From Brevundimonas sp. ASV9 (GTDB lineage: Bacteria > Pseudomonadota > Alphaproteobacteria > Caulobacterales > Caulobacteraceae), in assembly GCF_016429195.1 (NCBI RefSeq), contig NZ_JAELUF010000002.1:1-64000 (forward strand): a stretch of DNA of 64,000 nt. Direction: 5' to 3'. Of this stretch, positions 1-9,032 are shown piece after piece. The notes under the pieces were generated by a model. The model made no database searches. It was given only the letters and a program-made list of their open reading frames with translations, and had not been told where the DNA came from. Position numbers and translations under genes: made by a program. Numbering within the stretch: the first letter of the stretch is position 1; each line of letters starts with the position of its first letter.

Positions 1-636
1 CATCAGCCGCTTGGTCTTGCGGATTGAGTTGGGCGCGCGGGCCGCCACCTTGGCCGCCAGTTCCGCCGCCGTCGCCTCGACCTGATCGGCCGGGACCGCG
101 CGATTGGCGATACCCCACGCCAGGGCCGTCCGGCCATCCAACGGCTCGCCCAGCGCGAATAGCTCGAAGGCCCGCTGATGACCGATCACGGCCGGCAACA
201 GCAGGCTGGACGCCGCCTCGGGCGCCAGGGCAAGATTGACGAAGGGCACGGACAGCAGCGCGTCCTCGGCAACCACCACCAGATCGCAGTGCAACAGCAT
301 GGTCAGGCCGATCCCGACCGCCCGCCCCTTCACGGCGGCCACAGCGGGCTTGTCCAGATCCGCCAGCGCCTTCAGGAAACGAAACACCGGCATCTCGCCC
401 GGCTCCGCCCCTTGCGAGCCCAGGGCGATGAAGTCCTGAATGTCATTGCCGGCCGAGAAGCTGTCGCCCTCGGCGCGCAGCAGCAGCACCCGCACCGCAT
501 CGTCGGTCCGCGCTCGCTCGGTCGCCTCGGCCAGGGCCGTATACATGGCCTGGGTGATGGCGTTCTTCTTGTCGGCCCGGTCCAGGGTGACGGCCTGGAC
601 GCCGTCGGCCAGTTCGCTGCGGATATGTTCGCTCAC
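1..636 (-). CDS. Enoyl-CoA hydratase/isomerase family protein (3' end beyond window)
   Basis: Crotonase-fold enzyme expected to hydrate or isomerise acyl-CoA double bonds in the cytoplasm. The reading frame starts with GTG at 636 (MSEHIRSELADGV) and stays open to base 1, so the C-terminus is outside the window. Visible family signs are the oxyanion-hole segments SAGNDIQDF (about residue 62) and AVKGRAVGIGL (about residue 98), followed by an HCDLVVVAEDA stretch. The GTG overlaps the stop of the upstream MBL-hydrolase gene by 4 bases (GTGA), so the two are almost certainly co-translated. The exact substrate cannot be told from sequence; the family also contains dehalogenases and isomerases. Confidence 0.85.
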   Translation of the reverse strand, partial: MSEHIRSELADGVQAVTLDRADKKNAITQAMYTALAEATERARTDDAVRVLLLRAEGDSFSAGNDIQDFIALGSQGAEPGEMPVFRFLKALADLDKPAVAAVKGRAVGIGLTMLLHCDLVVVAEDALLSVPFVNLALAPEAASSLLLPAVIGHQRAFELFALGEPLDGRTALAWGIANRAVPADQVEATAAELAAKVAARAPNSIRKTKRLM

Positions 637-1718
637 GTCGTTTCCTCGTCCTGTGCGACGGCGCTCCACCAATCGACGCCGCTCTCGTCCCGCGTCCGCT
701 GGGCGCGGCCGCATCTTTCCAGATAGTTCAGGTGCGCCTGGGCCTCGCCCGTAGCCATGCCCAGCACCCCGTCCCCGACCGCCCGACCGAAGACGGCGGG
801 GAAGCCGTCGATCACCCTAGACGGTTGACGCAACGTCCGCTCAAGCCGTTTCAACGCGACCTCATGCCCCCGCTTCAGCGCGTCAAGCCGTGCATGAACA
901 CCGTAGAAAGGCTCGCCATGGGCCGGCAGGACGAATGCGCCCTCCGGCAACAAGGCCCTCAGCTTGTCCAACGAGTCCATCCAGTCGCCCAGCGGATCGG
1001 CTTCGGGCTCCGTCGGCCAGACCGAAACATTGGACGAAATGCGAGGCAGGATCTGATCCCCAGCGATGAAGACGTCGTCCGACCGCCGCCACAGGCAGAC
1101 GTGCTCGGGGCTATGGCCCGACCCGACAACCACGCTCCAGTCGTCGCCGTCGATCTGAACGACGTCGCCGTCGGACAGTCGGAGATAGCTGCGCGGCATC
1201 GTCGCCACGCCCTTGCCGAAACCGCCGTAGTCGGCCCGCCAGCGCGCGATCTGCTCATCGTTCCAACCTGCCGCACGATAGTAGCGTTCGCCGTCCGCCG
1301 GCGCATCGCCCGCCGCCTCGGCCATCAGCATCCGCGCGGTCACATACTCCAGTCGCGACATCAGCAGCGGCGCGCCCGACCGCTCGCAAAGCCAGCCCGC
1401 CAGTCCGATGTGATCGGGATGCATATGGGTGCAGATCAGCCGCGTCACCGGATCGCCGCCCAACGCGCCATCCAGCGCCGCCTCCCACGCCGCGACGGTC
1501 GCCGATGTCTTCAAACCCGTATCGACGACGACCCACCCGTCGCCGTCGCGGATCGCATAGACATTCACATGATCCAGCTGAAACGGCAGGGCGAACCGCA
1601 GCCACAGCAGGCCGCGCGCGACCTGGATCGCATCGCCCGCGCCGGGCACGGCGTCAAACGGATAGGTCAGTCCCCGCCCATCCTTCGCGGCCGTCGTCGG
1701 CACCGTTCCATCAGCCAA
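633..1718 (-). CDS. MBL-fold metallo-hydrolase
   Basis: Metallo-beta-lactamase fold hydrolase with the zinc motif HMHPDH near residue 100, a GHSPEHV segment carrying another metal histidine, and DQILPRIS supplying the bridging aspartate. The roughly 85-residue C-terminal helical tail resembles the winged-helix tail seen in LACTB2/glyoxalase-II-like hydrolases. The substrate is unknown. No ATG suits the start: a TTG at 1730 is possible, but the TTG at 1718 sits six bases behind a GGAG and is preferred. The gene runs into the enoyl-CoA hydratase with a 4-base overlap, suggesting a joint role in acyl-CoA or thioester metabolism (inference). Confidence 0.85.
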   Translation of the reverse strand: MADGTVPTTAAKDGRGLTYPFDAVPGAGDAIQVARGLLWLRFALPFQLDHVNVYAIRDGDGWVVVDTGLKTSATVAAWEAALDGALGGDPVTRLICTHMHPDHIGLAGWLCERSGAPLLMSRLEYVTARMLMAEAAGDAPADGERYYRAAGWNDEQIARWRADYGGFGKGVATMPRSYLRLSDGDVVQIDGDDWSVVVGSGHSPEHVCLWRRSDDVFIAGDQILPRISSNVSVWPTEPEADPLGDWMDSLDKLRALLPEGAFVLPAHGEPFYGVHARLDALKRGHEVALKRLERTLRQPSRVIDGFPAVFGRAVGDGVLGMATGEAQAHLNYLERCGRAQRTRDESGVDWWSAVAQDEETT

Positions 1719-1844
1719 GTCAGTCTCCAATCGAAACGCTCAGATACTTAGCCCGTGTCCCGTGCCGCCGTCCACACCCGCCTTGACCCCGCCCAAATAC
1801 ACCGCCACGAAGCAGCCATGCATTCAGAAACCCAAGGTGTTTCC

Positions 1845-2786
1845 ATGAAGTCCCGCCTCGCCGCCGCCTTTGCGGCGCTTGTGTTCAGCGCCTTCGCCGT
1901 CGCCCCAGCCATGGCCCAAGAGCGCCAGCAACCTCGCAATAACGACACCGAGCCCGCGGTAACACAGGGCACATCGAGAGCCGCCGCTGGCCGCCAGCGC
2001 CGCGAACGCACGCCAGCAGCGCCGAGCGCTGAACAAGTTCAAGCTGCTGCCCAGCAACAAGCCACCCTAGCCAATACCAATTGCCAAGTTAGTGAAGCCA
2101 AGTTGCTGGGGCAGACCGAAGCCAAGACCTCTGTTTATGAAGTGGCGTGCGCCGTTGGTCCGGGCTTTATCATCGAATCGAAGACACCGCCTTCAGCAAT
2201 CAACTGCGTGTTGCTGGCCCACACTGCCGAGACATTGCGCGCGCGTGATCCGGCCGCCGATCCTGGTCCGCAGTGCACCATTGCCGCAAACACAGACACT
2301 CAGAAATTTTTGCGACAATACGCTGTTCAAGCTGGCGTCGCCTGCACCGTCGATCATGTAAAAGTTTTGGGACAGTCGAACGACGGTGGCATTCTGTATG
2401 AAGCGGGCTGCTCGGATGCAGCAGGTTTCTGGTTCAAGCAACTGAACAACGCTTGGACTAAAACCCCCTGCATTCAAGTTCTGGCCGAAAATGGAACCTG
2501 CACTTTCACCACTCCAGCCGAGAACGCCGGCTACGTGAAGACTCTGCTGGCCGGCTCGGAAGCTGCATCCTGCGACGTGACGGAAGCCCGACTGATGGGC
2601 CGTAACGCCAATGGCGTCTTCTATGAAGCCAAATGCAACGGCGCTGATGGCGTCATTGCTCGCTTGAACGCGGAAAATGTCGTTCAGCAGATCTATCCTT
2701 GCGCCACCGCCCAGCAGATCGGCGGCGGCTGCAAGTTGACGACGGCTCCGGCCGCTGCTGCGGCGCCCGCCGGCGGCCGCCTCTAA
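1845..2786 (+). CDS. Secreted protein with three four-cysteine repeats
   Basis: The 313-residue product starts with a clear Sec signal peptide ending at AMA|QE (residue 24), so it should be periplasmic or exported. A Gln/Ala/Arg-rich linker follows, then three copies of a unit of about 76-87 residues. Each unit has the pattern C-x-V-x(4-6)-L-x-G ... YE-x(2)-C ... C ... C. The cysteines are at 80/102/121/144, 167/189/209/219 and 243/264/286/296, all potentially disulfide bonded. The repeat-coding part is near 50% GC, clearly lower than its flanks. I do not recognise a named family. ATGs at 1755 and 1818 lie upstream in frame, but only the 1845 start gives a normal signal peptide. Confidence 0.8.
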   Translation: MKSRLAAAFAALVFSAFAVAPAMAQERQQPRNNDTEPAVTQGTSRAAAGRQRRERTPAAPSAEQVQAAAQQQATLANTNCQVSEAKLLGQTEAKTSVYEVACAVGPGFIIESKTPPSAINCVLLAHTAETLRARDPAADPGPQCTIAANTDTQKFLRQYAVQAGVACTVDHVKVLGQSNDGGILYEAGCSDAAGFWFKQLNNAWTKTPCIQVLAENGTCTFTTPAENAGYVKTLLAGSEAASCDVTEARLMGRNANGVFYEAKCNGADGVIARLNAENVVQQIYPCATAQQIGGGCKLTTAPAAAAAPAGGRL

Positions 2787-2808
2787 GCCAGTCAAAAGAC
2801 TGATCGCA

Positions 2809-2843
2809 GGGCCGTCGGAGCGATCCGGCGGCCCTTTTCTTTT
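2809..2843 (+). terminator. Rho-independent terminator after the repeat protein
   Basis: GGGCCGTCGG (2809-2818) pairs with CCGGCGGCCC (2825-2834) with one G-U pair and a six-base loop, followed directly by TTTTCTTTT. It separates the repeat-protein gene from xthA. Confidence 0.8.
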
Positions 2844-2887
2844 GCGCCCTCTTTTCCAAAACCGAGACGCAGCCTAGCGTCGCCGTC

Positions 2888-3673
2888 ATGCGCATCGCCA
2901 CCTGGAACGTGAACTCCGTCAACGCCCGCCTGCCCACCGTGCTGGCGTGGCTGGAGCAGGCCGCCCCCGACGTCGCCTGTTTCCAGGAGATCAAATGCGT
3001 GGACGAGAAGTTCCCGCGCGAGGCTTTCGAGAGCCTGGGCTACAATGTCGAGACCCACGGGCAGAAGAGCTACAACGGCGTCGCCCTGTTGTCGAAGTAT
3101 CCGCTATCCGACATCCGGCGCGGGCTGCCCGGCGACGAGACCGACGAACAGACGCGCTACATCGAGGCCCTGGTCGAGGCGCCCAGGCCCATTCGTGTCG
3201 GCGCCCTCTATCTGCCGAACGGCAACCCGATCGGGACCGAGAAGTTCGATTACAAGCTGGCCTGGTTCGATCGGTTAAACCGCCATGCCCAGGATCTGCT
3301 GGCGTTCGAGGAGCCGCTGGCCCTGTGCGGCGACTACAACGTCATCCCCGAGGCCGAGGACGCCAAGAATCCGGCCGCCTGGACCGACGACGCCCTGTTC
3401 CAGCCTCAGAGCCGTCAGGCTTTCCGAGCGCTGAAGAACCTGGGCCTGGCCGACGCGCATGAGATCGCCGGCGAACCCGCTGGCGCCTACACCTTCTGGG
3501 ACTATCAGGCCGGCGCCTGGCAGCGTGACCATGGCATCCGAATCGACTTCGCCCTGCTGTCGCCCCAGGCCGCCGACCGGTTTCGGGGGATTGAGACCCA
3601 CCGCGACGCCCGCGACATGGAAAAACCCAGCGACCACGTTCCCGTCGTTGTCGATCTTGATCTAGAGGCCTGA
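2888..3673 (+). CDS. xthA: Exodeoxyribonuclease III
   Basis: AP endonuclease/3'-5' exonuclease of base-excision repair. The 261-residue product has the endonuclease/exonuclease/phosphatase fold with N7 (ATWNVNS), E34 (FQEIK), the GDYNV segment near residue 148 and the C-terminal SDHVPVV motif with the catalytic histidine. Length matches the ExoIII family (about 260). It is followed after two bases by a membrane-anchored hypothetical gene, so the two probably form an operon. Confidence 0.95.
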   Translation: MRIATWNVNSVNARLPTVLAWLEQAAPDVACFQEIKCVDEKFPREAFESLGYNVETHGQKSYNGVALLSKYPLSDIRRGLPGDETDEQTRYIEALVEAPRPIRVGALYLPNGNPIGTEKFDYKLAWFDRLNRHAQDLLAFEEPLALCGDYNVIPEAEDAKNPAAWTDDALFQPQSRQAFRALKNLGLADAHEIAGEPAGAYTFWDYQAGAWQRDHGIRIDFALLSPQAADRFRGIETHRDARDMEKPSDHVPVVVDLDLEA

Positions 3674-3675
3674 CC

Positions 3676-4191
3676 ATGGCCGACGTCTTGCGAGTGGTGT
3701 TGCTGATCGCCCTCGCGGCGGCCCTGCTGACGACCCTGGCCTTGGCGCTGTCGTGGTGGATGGAGCCGCCGCGCCGCTTGCACCGCGCCATGCTCAAGAC
3801 CCTGGGCGCCGCGCCAGAGGTCGAGGCCGTGTCGCCGGGCGAAGGTCGCGCCTGCGCCCTGAATTTCGACGTCGAACAGGTCGTCGTGCTTTGGGCCAAC
3901 GGCGCCCATGGCCTGGTCTACGCCTTCGATGAGGTCGAGGGGGGAGAGATCATCGTGGACGGCCACGTCGTCGCCCGCATCCGCCGGGGCGAGGCGCGCA
4001 AGTCGCTGGACGTGCTGGCCCCCGACGCCGAACAGGTCGTGCTGCGCCTGATGTTCGCCGACGCCCGCCACCCGGAGTTCGAGCTGGCCCTGTGGGACGC
4101 CGCTCTGCCCGTTCAGACGGGGTCGCCCGGCGAGGCGCTTCGTCTCGGCCGCCGCTGGTTGTCGCATCTGGAAGCCCTGCTGAAGGGCTGA
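3676..4191 (+). CDS. Conserved hypothetical membrane-anchored protein
   Basis: The 171-residue product begins with one hydrophobic segment (about residues 5-27, VVLLIALAAALLTTLALAL) followed by WWMEPPRRL, predicting a single N-terminal membrane anchor with a soluble domain of about 140 residues. No catalytic motif is recognisable. The ATG lies two bases behind the xthA stop (TGACCATG), indicating translational coupling to exonuclease III, but a repair role is not supported by the sequence itself. Confidence 0.7.
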   Translation: MADVLRVVLLIALAAALLTTLALALSWWMEPPRRLHRAMLKTLGAAPEVEAVSPGEGRACALNFDVEQVVVLWANGAHGLVYAFDEVEGGEIIVDGHVVARIRRGEARKSLDVLAPDAEQVVLRLMFADARHPEFELALWDAALPVQTGSPGEALRLGRRWLSHLEALLKG

Positions 4192-4192
4192 G

Positions 4193-4229
4193 ACGCCGCA
4201 TGGGCCTTTCAGTCGCCGCGATGCGGCGT
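4193..4229. repeat. Perfect 9-bp inverted repeat (possible attenuator or terminator)
   Basis: ACGCCGCAT (4193-4201) and ATGCGGCGT (4221-4229) are exact inverted copies around a 19-base loop, immediately after the stop of the preceding gene. No T-run follows, so a classical terminator is not assured. Confidence 0.4.
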
Positions 4230-4279
4230 TAGAAGCCCGGCTCACTCCTATCCGACACGCCTTTATCAGGGAGGCCGCC

Positions 4280-5185
4280 TTGGCCCGCCTTTTCGACGCC
4301 TATATCGTCGCCGACTGGACAGCCGCCGAAACCAAGAAGCTCGGCGACACCTCGCTGTGGATCGGCGTGGCCAAGCGCGACGTGCGTTTCCGCCTCTATA
4401 CCGAGACACACAATGTCGCGACCCGGGCCGAAGGCGAAGCCCTGCTGGCCTCGATCCTGGCGGACCACAGAAAGCGCGGCGACCGGGTGCTGGTCGGGCT
4501 GGACTTCAACTTCGGTTATCCCGTCGGCACGGCCGCGCGGCTGAAGTTGGACGGAACCCCGTGGCAAGCCATGTGGAAATTCATCGCCTCGAACGTCGTG
4601 GATAAGGCCGACAACACCAACAACCGCTATCAGGTTGCGGCCAAGATGAACCGGCTGATGACCGACGAGGCCTGGCCTCTGTGGGGCGCGCCGGCCAAAC
4701 AGGCCCAGCGCTGGTTGACCACGACCAAGCCCCCGGCAGGCTCCGGCGCCGACATCCCCGAGTTCCGCGCCACAGAAAACGCGGCTCGCAAGGGCCGGCT
4801 TCAGCCCAAGAGCGTCTGGCAGATGCACGGCGCCGGCGCGGTGGGCGGCCAGACCCTGGTCGGCATCCCCGCCGTGCGGCGGCTGCTGGAAAGTCTCGGC
4901 CCGTCAGCCGCCGTCTGGCCCTTCGGCACCGGCTGGCGCGCCCTGACCCCCGATGACGTGGAGCCTCTGTCCGCTCTCGTCGTCGAGGTCTGGCCGTCGA
5001 TGCACGAGACCAAGCCTCAACCGGGTGAGTTCAAGGACCAGGCCCAGGTTCGCTCCACGGCCGAGGCCCTCGCTCGGATGGACGAGGCCGGCGATCTGGC
5101 CGCGGCGTTCGCCCCGCCCAAGGACGCCACGCCGGAACTGATCGCCCAGGTCGAACAGGAAGAAGGCTGGATCCTGGGCGTCTAA
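4280..5185 (+). CDS. DUF429-like protein (RNase H-type fold suspected)
   Basis: A cytoplasmic protein of 301 residues with no signal or membrane segment. It opens with YIVADWTAAE and carries LVGLDFNFGYP near residue 75, resembling the acidic strand motifs of DUF429/RNase H-like proteins. Function is unknown; related genes are sometimes labelled as cobalamin-biosynthesis proteins, which nothing here supports. The start is TTG at 4280, chosen because CAGGGAGG lies at the correct distance (4268-4275) and no ATG fits. The gene stands alone between xthA and recN (the latter on the other strand). Confidence 0.65.
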   Translation: MARLFDAYIVADWTAAETKKLGDTSLWIGVAKRDVRFRLYTETHNVATRAEGEALLASILADHRKRGDRVLVGLDFNFGYPVGTAARLKLDGTPWQAMWKFIASNVVDKADNTNNRYQVAAKMNRLMTDEAWPLWGAPAKQAQRWLTTTKPPAGSGADIPEFRATENAARKGRLQPKSVWQMHGAGAVGGQTLVGIPAVRRLLESLGPSAAVWPFGTGWRALTPDDVEPLSALVVEVWPSMHETKPQPGEFKDQAQVRSTAEALARMDEAGDLAAAFAPPKDATPELIAQVEQEEGWILGV

Positions 5186-5194
5186 AAAGTTCAG

Positions 5195-6892
5195 TCAGCC
5201 GATCAGGGCCCGCGCCGCCGCGCGGGCTTCGTCGGTGATCTCAGCCCCGGACAACATGCGCGCGATCTCTTCCTGACGGCGCTGGTCGTCCAGGGCGACG
5301 ACGGTGGTGGTGGTCAGGCCGTCGCGGTCGCCCTTCATCACCTTCCAGTGAGCATGGCCGCGCGCGGCGACTTGCGGACTGTGCGTTACGACCAGGACCT
5401 GGGCGCCGTTCGACAGGCGTTTCAGGCGCGACCCCACAGCCTCGGCCACCGCGCCGCCGACGCCTTGATCGACTTCGTCGAAGATCATCACGGGCTGACG
5501 GATGTCCTTACGGCTTGCGAGGGCCGCTTTCATCGCCAGGGCGAAACGCGCCAGCTCGCCGCCCGAGGCGATGGCGTCCAGCGGGCCGAAGTCGGTGCCG
5601 GCGTTGGTCGCGATCTGGAAGCGCACCGTCTCGACGCCGTCCGGCCCGCGTCGGCCCTCGATCGGCTCCAGCGCCACGCGGAACCGCGCGCGCTCCAACT
5701 TCAGCGGGCCCAGTTCTCCCATGACGGCGGCGGTCAGCCGCTCGGCGGCGGCTTCCCGTGCCGAGGTCAGGAAAGTGGCCGCCAGATCATAGGCTTCCGC
5801 CGCCTCGGCCGCCTCGCGCCCGGCGTTGGTCAGCGCCTCCTCCCCGTCCTCGATCAGCCGCAGCTGCTCGCGCAGGCGAATGCGCAGGGTCGGCAGGGCG
5901 TCGACCGTGGTGTGCAGCTTGCGGGCGGCGGCGCGCAAGGCGAACAACCGCTCCTCGGCCTTGTCCAGACGGCCGGGCTCATAGTCGAAGGCGTCGGCGG
6001 CGGCGTCCACGGCGGCGAGGGCTTCCGCCGCCTCGACCATGGTGCGGTCGATCGCCTCCACGGCGGCCGACAGTTTGACGATGACCGGATGATCGCCCTC
6101 GGCGCCCGCCTGCCCGGCCCGCTGGCGCGCATGTTCGACAGCCCTCAACGCCGCGCCCAACTTCTGGCTCAGCTTGTCGCCGCCAAGCTGAGTGCGCGCG
6201 TCGCCCAGATCGGCGATGGCCTTTTCGGCGGCGCCCAGCAGGGCGCGTTCACCTGCCAGTTCCGTCTCTTCGTCAGCCCGCGGATCCAGCGCATCCAGTT
6301 CGGACAGGTTCAGGCTGATCTCTTCGCGCCGCGCATCGGCGTCCGCCGCCTGCGCCTTCAGCTCGGCCAGCTTCGCCTCGGCGGCCTTGAGCTTGGCGGA
6401 GGCCGAGGCGACCGCCGACAACTGCGGCTGCAGTCCGCCATAGGCGTCCAACGACGCGCGGTGCGTGCGCCAATCCAGCAGGCCCACCGTCTCATGCTGT
6501 CCGTGCACCTCGACCAGGGCCGCGCCGATGTCGCGCACGGCCGTCACACCCGCCGGCTGATCATTGACATAGGCCCGGCTGCGACCGTCGGCGCCCAAGA
6601 CGCGGCGAAGGATCAAATCTTCCCCCGGCTGCACGTCGAACCCCTTGTCGGCGATCAGGGCCAGCAGATCGGGATCGTCGGGGGCGGAGAAGACGGCGGT
6701 GGCCACAGCCTGTTTGGCGCCATTGCGCACCAGGCCTGCATCGCCGCGCCCGCCGAGCGCCAGGCCGAGCGCGTCCAGAATGATCGACTTGCCGGCCCCG
6801 GTTTCGCCGGTCAGCACGGTCAGGCCGCTCTCGACCTCAAGGTCGAGCACGTTTACCAGGACGACGTCACGAATGGAAAGGGCGGTCAGCAT
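5195..6892 (-). CDS. recN: DNA repair protein RecN
   Basis: SMC-like ATPase that acts early in double-strand-break repair. The 565-residue product has Walker A GETGAGKS at residues 29-36, a long Ala/Glu/Lys-rich coiled-coil middle (about 155-370), the ABC signature ASGGELARF and Walker B VMIFDEVDQGVGG near the C-terminus. Size and order match RecN. It lies 76 bp downstream of bamD on the same strand, a pairing usual in Caulobacterales. The ATG is followed by MLTALSIRDVVLV, the normal N-terminus. A LexA box was not evident in the gap. Confidence 0.95.
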   Translation of the reverse strand: MLTALSIRDVVLVNVLDLEVESGLTVLTGETGAGKSIILDALGLALGGRGDAGLVRNGAKQAVATAVFSAPDDPDLLALIADKGFDVQPGEDLILRRVLGADGRSRAYVNDQPAGVTAVRDIGAALVEVHGQHETVGLLDWRTHRASLDAYGGLQPQLSAVASASAKLKAAEAKLAELKAQAADADARREEISLNLSELDALDPRADEETELAGERALLGAAEKAIADLGDARTQLGGDKLSQKLGAALRAVEHARQRAGQAGAEGDHPVIVKLSAAVEAIDRTMVEAAEALAAVDAAADAFDYEPGRLDKAEERLFALRAAARKLHTTVDALPTLRIRLREQLRLIEDGEEALTNAGREAAEAAEAYDLAATFLTSAREAAAERLTAAVMGELGPLKLERARFRVALEPIEGRRGPDGVETVRFQIATNAGTDFGPLDAIASGGELARFALAMKAALASRKDIRQPVMIFDEVDQGVGGAVAEAVGSRLKRLSNGAQVLVVTHSPQVAARGHAHWKVMKGDRDGLTTTTVVALDDQRRQEEIARMLSGAEITDEARAAARALIG

Positions 6893-6968
6893 CGCGTCAG
6901 GCGCCGGCGGAACGAATCATGACCGACAGAATCCCGATCCCCGCCGGATTGCACAAGCCGTCGCGTGA

Positions 6969-7823
6969 TCAGCCCGGAATGATCCGCTGCAGCCAGCTCT
7001 CGCGCTTGCCCTCGGGCGCCTTGTCCGGCGTCTGGCCGTTTTCGGTCAGCAGCGCATAGGCCTCGGCGTACCAGGGGCTGCCCGGATAGTTGTAGCCCAG
7101 CACGGCGCCGTTACGCGTCGCCTCTTCCTTCAGACCCAGCTGAAGGTTGACCTCGACCAGACGATACAGAGCTTCGGGCGTATGCGAAGTGCGCTGGAAG
7201 TCCGGGTTGGCGATCACGGCCTTGTAACGGTTCAGGGCCGCCAGCGGCTGGTTGGCGCGCTGATAGTAGCGGCCGATGTTCATTTCCTTGCCGGCCAGCT
7301 GGTCGTTGACCATGTCGATCTTGACGGCGGCGTCCGATGCATAAGGCGTGCCCGGATAGCGGCGCGAGACGTCCTTCAACCCGGCCAGGGCGGCGGTGGC
7401 GTAACCCTGATCACGCCCCACGTCGGTGATCTGCTCGAAGTTGCAGACGGCCTTCATGTAGAAGGCGTAGGAGGCCGATGGATTGCCGGGGAACAGCTGG
7501 ATAAACCGGTCGGCCGCCGCGATGGCGTCGGCATAGGCGTTGTTCTGATAGTAAGCGTAGATCTGCATCAGGATCGAACGACGCGCCCAGTCCGAATAGG
7601 GATGCTGGCGTTCGACTTCCTGGAAATAATCGACGGCGTCGGACCAGCGGCGCTGCTGCAGCCGATCATAGCCGGTGTTGTACAGCGCCTCGACCGGACG
7701 TTCCTCATAGGCCAGCTTGGGGCGGTTCTTGCCCGCGCAGCCTGAAATCGTCACTGCGGCGAGCGCCGCGGCCATCAGCACCATGCCGGAACGGAACTTA
7801 GAAGCGGACAAGGACGACCCCAT
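6969..7823 (-). CDS. bamD: Outer membrane assembly lipoprotein BamD
   Basis: Essential TPR lipoprotein of the BAM complex, which inserts beta-barrel proteins in the outer membrane. The 284-residue product has a signal peptide with lipobox ISGC (Cys29), then tetratricopeptide repeats beginning at ALYNTGYDRLQQRRWSDA. The frame is open far upstream (to 8168), but that extension overlaps the divergent prs gene. The ATG at 7823 (MGSSLSASKF) gives a normal lipoprotein signal; the Met at residue 14 is an alternative. It is transcribed into recN. Confidence 0.93.
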   Translation of the reverse strand: MGSSLSASKFRSGMVLMAAALAAVTISGCAGKNRPKLAYEERPVEALYNTGYDRLQQRRWSDAVDYFQEVERQHPYSDWARRSILMQIYAYYQNNAYADAIAAADRFIQLFPGNPSASYAFYMKAVCNFEQITDVGRDQGYATAALAGLKDVSRRYPGTPYASDAAVKIDMVNDQLAGKEMNIGRYYQRANQPLAALNRYKAVIANPDFQRTSHTPEALYRLVEVNLQLGLKEEATRNGAVLGYNYPGSPWYAEAYALLTENGQTPDKAPEGKRESWLQRIIPG

Positions 7824-8013
7824 GACGTGTGAAGGACGGCCCTGAAGCCGTTCCCCGGAAACCAACGCGGCGACCTCTAGCACCCGCAACCGAGCCGCGC
7901 CATGCCGAGGAAAACTCAGCATACGACTTGCCCTGCCCGGCTCCACTGGTAAAGAGCGCGCCAACCGACCGCCGTTCATGGGGGGCGGATGACGGCGAAA
8001 GGATGACCGGCCG

Positions 8014-8949
8014 ATGAAGCTGCTCTCAGGCAACTCCAACCGCGCACTGTCCCAGGCGATCGCCGACCACCTGGATGCGCCTCTGACCAAGGCCCAGGTC
8101 AAGCGGTTCGCCGACAACGAGGTCTTCGCCATCATCGAGGAAAACGTCCGTGGCGAGGACGTCTTCATCCTGCAATCGACCTCCTATCCGGCCAACGACA
8201 ATCTGATGGAGCTGCTGATCATCACCGACGCCCTGGTGCGGGCCTCGGCGAAACGGATCACGGCCGTCATTCCCTATTTCGGCTATGCGCGTCAGGACCG
8301 TAAGACAGGGGGCCGCACGCCGATCTCGGCCAAACTGGTCGCCAATCTGATCACCCGCGCCGGCGCCGACCGCGTTCTGACGATGGATCTGCACGCTGGT
8401 CAAATCCAGGGCTTCTTCGACATTCCGACCGACAATCTGGTCGCGACCCCCGTGCTGGCGCAGGACATCAAGGAAAACTACGCCCGCGGCGACGACCTGA
8501 TGATCGTCTCGCCCGACGTCGGCGGCGTGGTGCGCGCGCGTTCGCTGGCCAGCCGCCTGGACGCCGATCTCGCCATCGTCGACAAGCGCCGGCCCAAGGC
8601 GGGCGAGAGCGAGGTCATGAACATCATCGGCGACGTGCAGGGCCGCCGCTGCATCCTGTTCGACGACATCGTTGATTCGGGCGGCACCCTGGTCAACGCC
8701 GCCAAGGCCCTGATCGACCAGGGCGCGACCGAGGTTTCGGCCTACATCAGCCACGGCGTCCTGTCCGGCCCCGCCGTCCAGCGCATCACCGACGGCCCGC
8801 TGAAGGAGTTGGTGATCACCAACTCCATCGAGCAACCCCACGAAGTTTTGAACTGCCCGAAAATCCGAGCGGTTTCCGTGGCTCCGCTGGTCGGAGAGGC
8901 TATCCGACGGATCGCGAACGAAGAATCGGTGTCGAAACTGTTCGATTAA
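8014..8949 (+). CDS. prs: Ribose-phosphate pyrophosphokinase
   Basis: Makes PRPP from ribose 5-phosphate and ATP for nucleotide, histidine and tryptophan synthesis. The 311-residue product has the KRFADNE start region, the flexible-loop segment [10 protein letters not shown], the metal histidine in [13 protein letters not shown] and the PRPP-binding loop [12 protein letters not shown]. Full length for the family. Transcribed divergently from bamD; the 190-bp gap (7824-8013) must hold both promoters, though no convincing boxes were picked out by eye. Confidence 0.97.
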   Translation: MKLLSGNSNRALSQAIADHLDAPLTKAQVKRFADNEVFAIIEENVRGEDVFILQSTSYPANDNLMELLIITDALVRASAKRITAVIPYFGYARQDRKTGGRTPISAKLVANLITRAGADRVLTMDLHAGQIQGFFDIPTDNLVATPVLAQDIKENYARGDDLMIVSPDVGGVVRARSLASRLDADLAIVDKRRPKAGESEVMNIIGDVQGRRCILFDDIVDSGGTLVNAAKALIDQGATEVSAYISHGVLSGPAVQRITDGPLKELVITNSIEQPHEVLNCPKIRAVSVAPLVGEAIRRIANEESVSKLFD

Positions 8950-8978
8950 CCTTCGGATAACCATAAGGCCCGCCTTAT

Positions 8979-9004
8979 AAGCGCCAACAGTATTGGCGCT
9001 TTTT
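8979..9004 (+). terminator. Rho-independent terminator after prs
   Basis: AGCGCCAA (8980-8987) pairs perfectly with TTGGCGCT (8993-9000) around CAGTA, followed by a T-run (9000-9004). It ends the prs transcript just upstream of the next gene. Confidence 0.88.
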
Positions 9005-9032
9005 GCGCGCGTATTCGCCTGAGGAAGTCTCC

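Noticed and set aside
5348-6922. Long plus-strand open frame opposite recN
   Set aside because: Low-complexity Gln/Arg/Gly-rich translation entirely antisense to a complete recN; no start signal.
7824-8168. Upstream extension of bamD
   Set aside because: It would overlap prs and bury the lipoprotein signal in the middle of the protein.
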